DNA from: Adiantum capillus-veneris
Taxonomy: Eukaryota; Streptophyta; Polypodiopsida; Polypodiales; Pteridaceae
Length of the DNA: 62,000 bases
Direction: 5' to 3'
Assembly: GCA_014529385.2 (NCBI GenBank)
Contig: CM043963.1
Coordinates: 107,078,412-107,140,411, forward strand
Shown piece after piece: positions 59,323 to 62,000 of the stretch. The notes beneath the pieces were generated by a model that did not search any database, was not told where the DNA came from, and saw only the letters and a list, made by a program, of their open reading frames with translations. The position numbers and the translations under genes are program-made. Every line of letters begins with the position of its first letter. Position 1 is the first letter of the stretch.

Positions 59323-60437
59323 TAATGTGATGCTCTACCGCTGTAATACCTGTGATTATTTCATAGTTGTCAATGAAAAGGTCATGGAATCCCATCAACA
59401 TTTGCAAAAATTTATCCTTCTCTTCACTTGTTAATTCCATAGACATCATACTCTTCAACCTACCCTCTCCTAGGATAGGTGATTTATTTTCCTCTTCGTT
59501 GTTTTGCCCTCCTTGTGACGGGTTTCTAGTTGTGCTTACCCTTTGTAGATCCTTCATGATAATGCCCATCACATCGATGGAACTATCGCTCTCATTGGTG
59601 GAAGCGGTCTCCTCAAAAGTGGAAGACTCACTAGTGGTTTCATCTGCTAATGTCTCTAGGTCCATTTGTTTCTACTTGCCGGTTCTCATGTCGTAGTAGA
59701 TTGTTTCCCCCTTATTACCAATCATGAATAGAAGACCAGTGCCCTAGTCATGTTTTTCCTTCATGGCGATCAACATGGCCTTCCCAAGATCAATGGACAG
59801 CCCTCCCCCTTAGTTGGCATTACAAAAATATCTATTTCTACCTCAGTGTTGAAGGCTTTTACCTTCACGACACTTACCACACCCGCATATTTTACTTTTG
59901 TGTTGTTTGCCATCTTTGCCTTGCATGGAGAAGACCGATCAACCTCAAGCACTAGCCGAAGCATCATAGCTTCACTCATCACACAGATTTGTGTGCCACC
60001 ATCAATGTAGGTGTTTCCAACCCTCCGCCCTTTATGTTGACGTCGACAACTGGAAGGATGTCATCCATGTTGCAACCCAAAATTTCTCCGTCTACCTTTG
60101 CTTTGGAGTGCCTTGTACTTACCATTTTAGAACATTGCCGCCTTACCTTTGGTGCGAGATGTAGTAGTTGTGGCCATGGAATCTTTGGTCCTTGCTCTGC
60201 CACATCCAATGTTAGATCACAGGGCCTAGAATTCTCCCCTAACTGAAAGTCGGTGATGCCTATTTTTTGTAGTGGCCTTGACATCCTTTTGCTAGTCCTT
60301 CCCTTCATGCTTCTCTCATCATCAGCTTGTGTAGTTTTCTCCCTCCTAGCTCTCTTTACAGTCATGGTTTCAAATGGTTCTACAAATCTTACCTTCTCCT
60401 TACCCTTGTCTTTCTCCTTCACTCTGGGTGGATCCAC
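59323..60437 (-). pseudogene. E3 protease and linker to RT (interrupted by E2 at 59322/59323)
   Basis: From 60437 leftward: a Lys/Arg/Glu-rich segment, the protease start VDGEILGCNMDDILPVVDV, the active-site stretch IDGGTQICVMSEAM spanning about 60010-59970 (Tat-type D-G-G), GEGCPLILGRPC near 59775, and then an acidic linker (59665-59323, ETASTNESDSSIDV, then KDKFLQMLMGFHDLFIDN). The frame is cut by E2 at HHI-M and resumes at 50573. A frame break lies near 59985. Confidence 0.8.
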
Positions 60438-61999
60438 TACTACAACCTTTCCTTTCTCCTCTAAGCTTATGATGCTTGTAGTGCGATCAGGTGGTGGTTT
60501 CTTGGTTGAAGAGGTTGAATGGGTACATGTGGTGGTGTCTGGGGTGGATGAAGAATTTGTGTTGGTGGCACTGGTTCTCGGTTGGAGGTGCTCTCTCTCT
60601 AAGGGGTGACATTAGGTTTCTCCTACCTCCTCTATTATAGGGTTGTCGCAGTTGAGGGCAGTAGTACATATTGTGACCATCTTCTCCACAGTTTTAGCGG
60701 TGATACTCCCTGTTTTGTCGCCGTGCCCTTCTCGGGTCTTGATCTCTCTCCTGATTCCTTCCTTGATGTATCAAATTCAAAAACAAATTATGCACTTGAT
60801 CAGTAATGTGGGCCAACATATCTTGTTGTTCATTTCTTACCCTAGGAGCTAGTGGTGGTGGAGTGGTGGTTATCATAGTTGGCGGTTGACGCGATGTTCC
60901 TTCTTTTCTCAACTGGGTTCTTTGGCTTTCATCCGCAGCTTCTTGTCCTTAAGGCGAGCAATCTCCATGGCTAGCTCATACGTAGCTAGGAATCTACCCT
61001 TCACCTTCTCCTTGAGCAGGGGCCACAAGACATGTGTGAAACTGTCCTTTTTGAGGAAATCGGGTGCAGCTTCTCCTCTTGCCAGTGGCTCAATCCACCG
61101 TTCCTACAAATCCACGAACTTGGACTCATAGGTGCAATACTCTAAAAGACCCTCCTGCTTCAAGTCTCTCAACTTGTCCCATAGCTTCTTTGAAGTGGTA
61201 TATACCCCCCCCCCCCCCCCCAAAAAAAAAAAAACGCCTCTTAAAAGCAGTTTTTAGGAGCTCCCAATTATCCTTAGTTGCTTGTGGGAGTGTGTTGTAC
61301 CACGACATAGCCTCTAGCTTCATGAGATGCTTAAAGATTCTAACCCGGGACTCATCTGTGTCTTGTTGCTTACTACACATGCTACTTCAAAGTCATCTAA
61401 GAAATATTCTACCAAATCTTTCCCCTTCTTTCCTTTAAATGTTGGAAATGCAAGAAGGCGTATATACCCTTTCTATACTAGAACATAGATTAAAATCTCA
61501 AATGATACATTCCCTTGTACCAAAGGTAGGACAAATGACCGATTTGATGCCAGAACCTCAAAGAAGCACTCTCCCCCCCAGCATAGTGTTGATGATGTGC
61601 TGGTAGTACGCCTTCCAATCCACTATTACCTTGATTGAACGTACTCGTATCGAAATGTGTAATCAGCCTTGAGGTAGGTTGTACTGACACATGTGAAGCT
61701 TAGAGGTACTTAGTCACTGTCCAAACATGTGGGAGAGAGTGGTATCCTTTCCTGAAACAGACTTAGTAGATCCCTAGTCTCTCTAGTGAGAGCGTGAGCA
61801 TGTGCTTCCATTATCTATGATGTAGCATCAGTGCGACTTGGAAACTGACTGTCATAATTACCTCGGTGACTTGAGTTACCCGATTCTCAAAGTAGAATAG
61901 TGTTGACTCTCTATTGTGTAGAGCTCCCTTCATCTTGTTTTTGTGGGTTGATCGTAGGTTGCGGACATGGTCTCGACCTCGTCCTTCTTCTCCTTGGTA
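60438..61999 (-). pseudogene. E3 gag (partial, extends beyond the window)
   Basis: A capsid segment near 61380-61126 reads HLMKLEAMSWYNTLPQATKD and NWELLKTAFKRRF, split by the C/A homopolymer near 61200. A zinc knuckle near 60697-60655 reads R-stop-N-C-GEDG-H-NMYY-C: its first Cys is Arg and a stop follows. The 5' part and the 5' LTR lie to the right of the window. Confidence 0.65.
61206..61234. repeat. poly-C then poly-A homopolymer tract
   Basis: About 16 C followed by about 12 A, inside the E3 gag capsid frame. It produces an artificial Phe/Gly run in translation. Confidence 0.95.
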
Positions 62000-62000
62000 C

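Overview
This is nuclear DNA of a land plant. The evidence is a LEA-repeat gene with a C-terminal DUF4149/TMEM205-type membrane domain and plant-like introns, plant-type Ty1/copia and Ty3/gypsy retrotransposons primed by tRNA-iMet-like or tRNA-Asp-like sites, a dual-RNase H (Tat-type) gypsy element, a LINE, and many long (CT)n/(GA)n tracts. A fern or another repeat-rich seed-free plant is my guess; the sequence alone does not settle it. There are no bacterial genes, tRNA genes, rRNA genes or CRISPR arrays.

Gene-bearing left end (1-8.5 kb). A 5'-truncated gene on the plus strand joins an acidic tail to an FCP1-like HAD domain (1 to about 1218). It converges on an unrecognised minus-strand gene (1397-2799). 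A copia remnant follows: an RNase H C-terminus, an LTR and a PBS (about 3110-4200). Next is a minus-strand three-exon gene for a secreted/membrane LEA-DUF4149 protein (8281-5516), with a TATA box at 8468-8475. It is the only host gene I can reconstruct completely.

Repeat sea (8.9-62 kb). I name the elements E1-E6 plus one non-autonomous element. Family A is a gypsy element, probably a chromovirus, with three copies: E1 (plus, 8931-14194, 3'-truncated), E6 (minus, about 23098-27120, rearranged) and E2 (minus, 50574-59322, complete with two ~1.6-kb LTRs). E2 is inserted inside E3, a minus-strand Tat-type gypsy element with two RNase H domains (about 47443 to beyond 62000). The reading frame of E3 resumes on the far side of E2. 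E4 (plus, about 18.96-23.1 kb) has a long LTR with a TATA box and a TG-rich minisatellite, followed by gag and protease. E5 (plus, 30495 to about 38 kb) has lost its 5' half; it carries pol and then a ~3.7-kb extra coding region before the 3' LTR. Between E6 and E5 is a non-coding LTR element (minus, 27121-30494) with a tRNA-Asp-like PBS and ~285-bp tandem units, each carrying an AT-rich palindrome. A nearly intact LINE (42136-45590, one frameshift) sits between GA-linked repeat units that partly resemble its own start.

The layout is a small gene island followed by layered LTR-element decay. Most breaks are truncations, frameshifts, and stops where the expected residue is often Gln (CAG to TAG). 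The most useful observations are the dated nesting of E2 in E3, the extra ORF of E5, the palindromic tandem array of the non-coding element, the E4 LTR with a possible spliced leader exon, and the LINE-associated monomer repeats.
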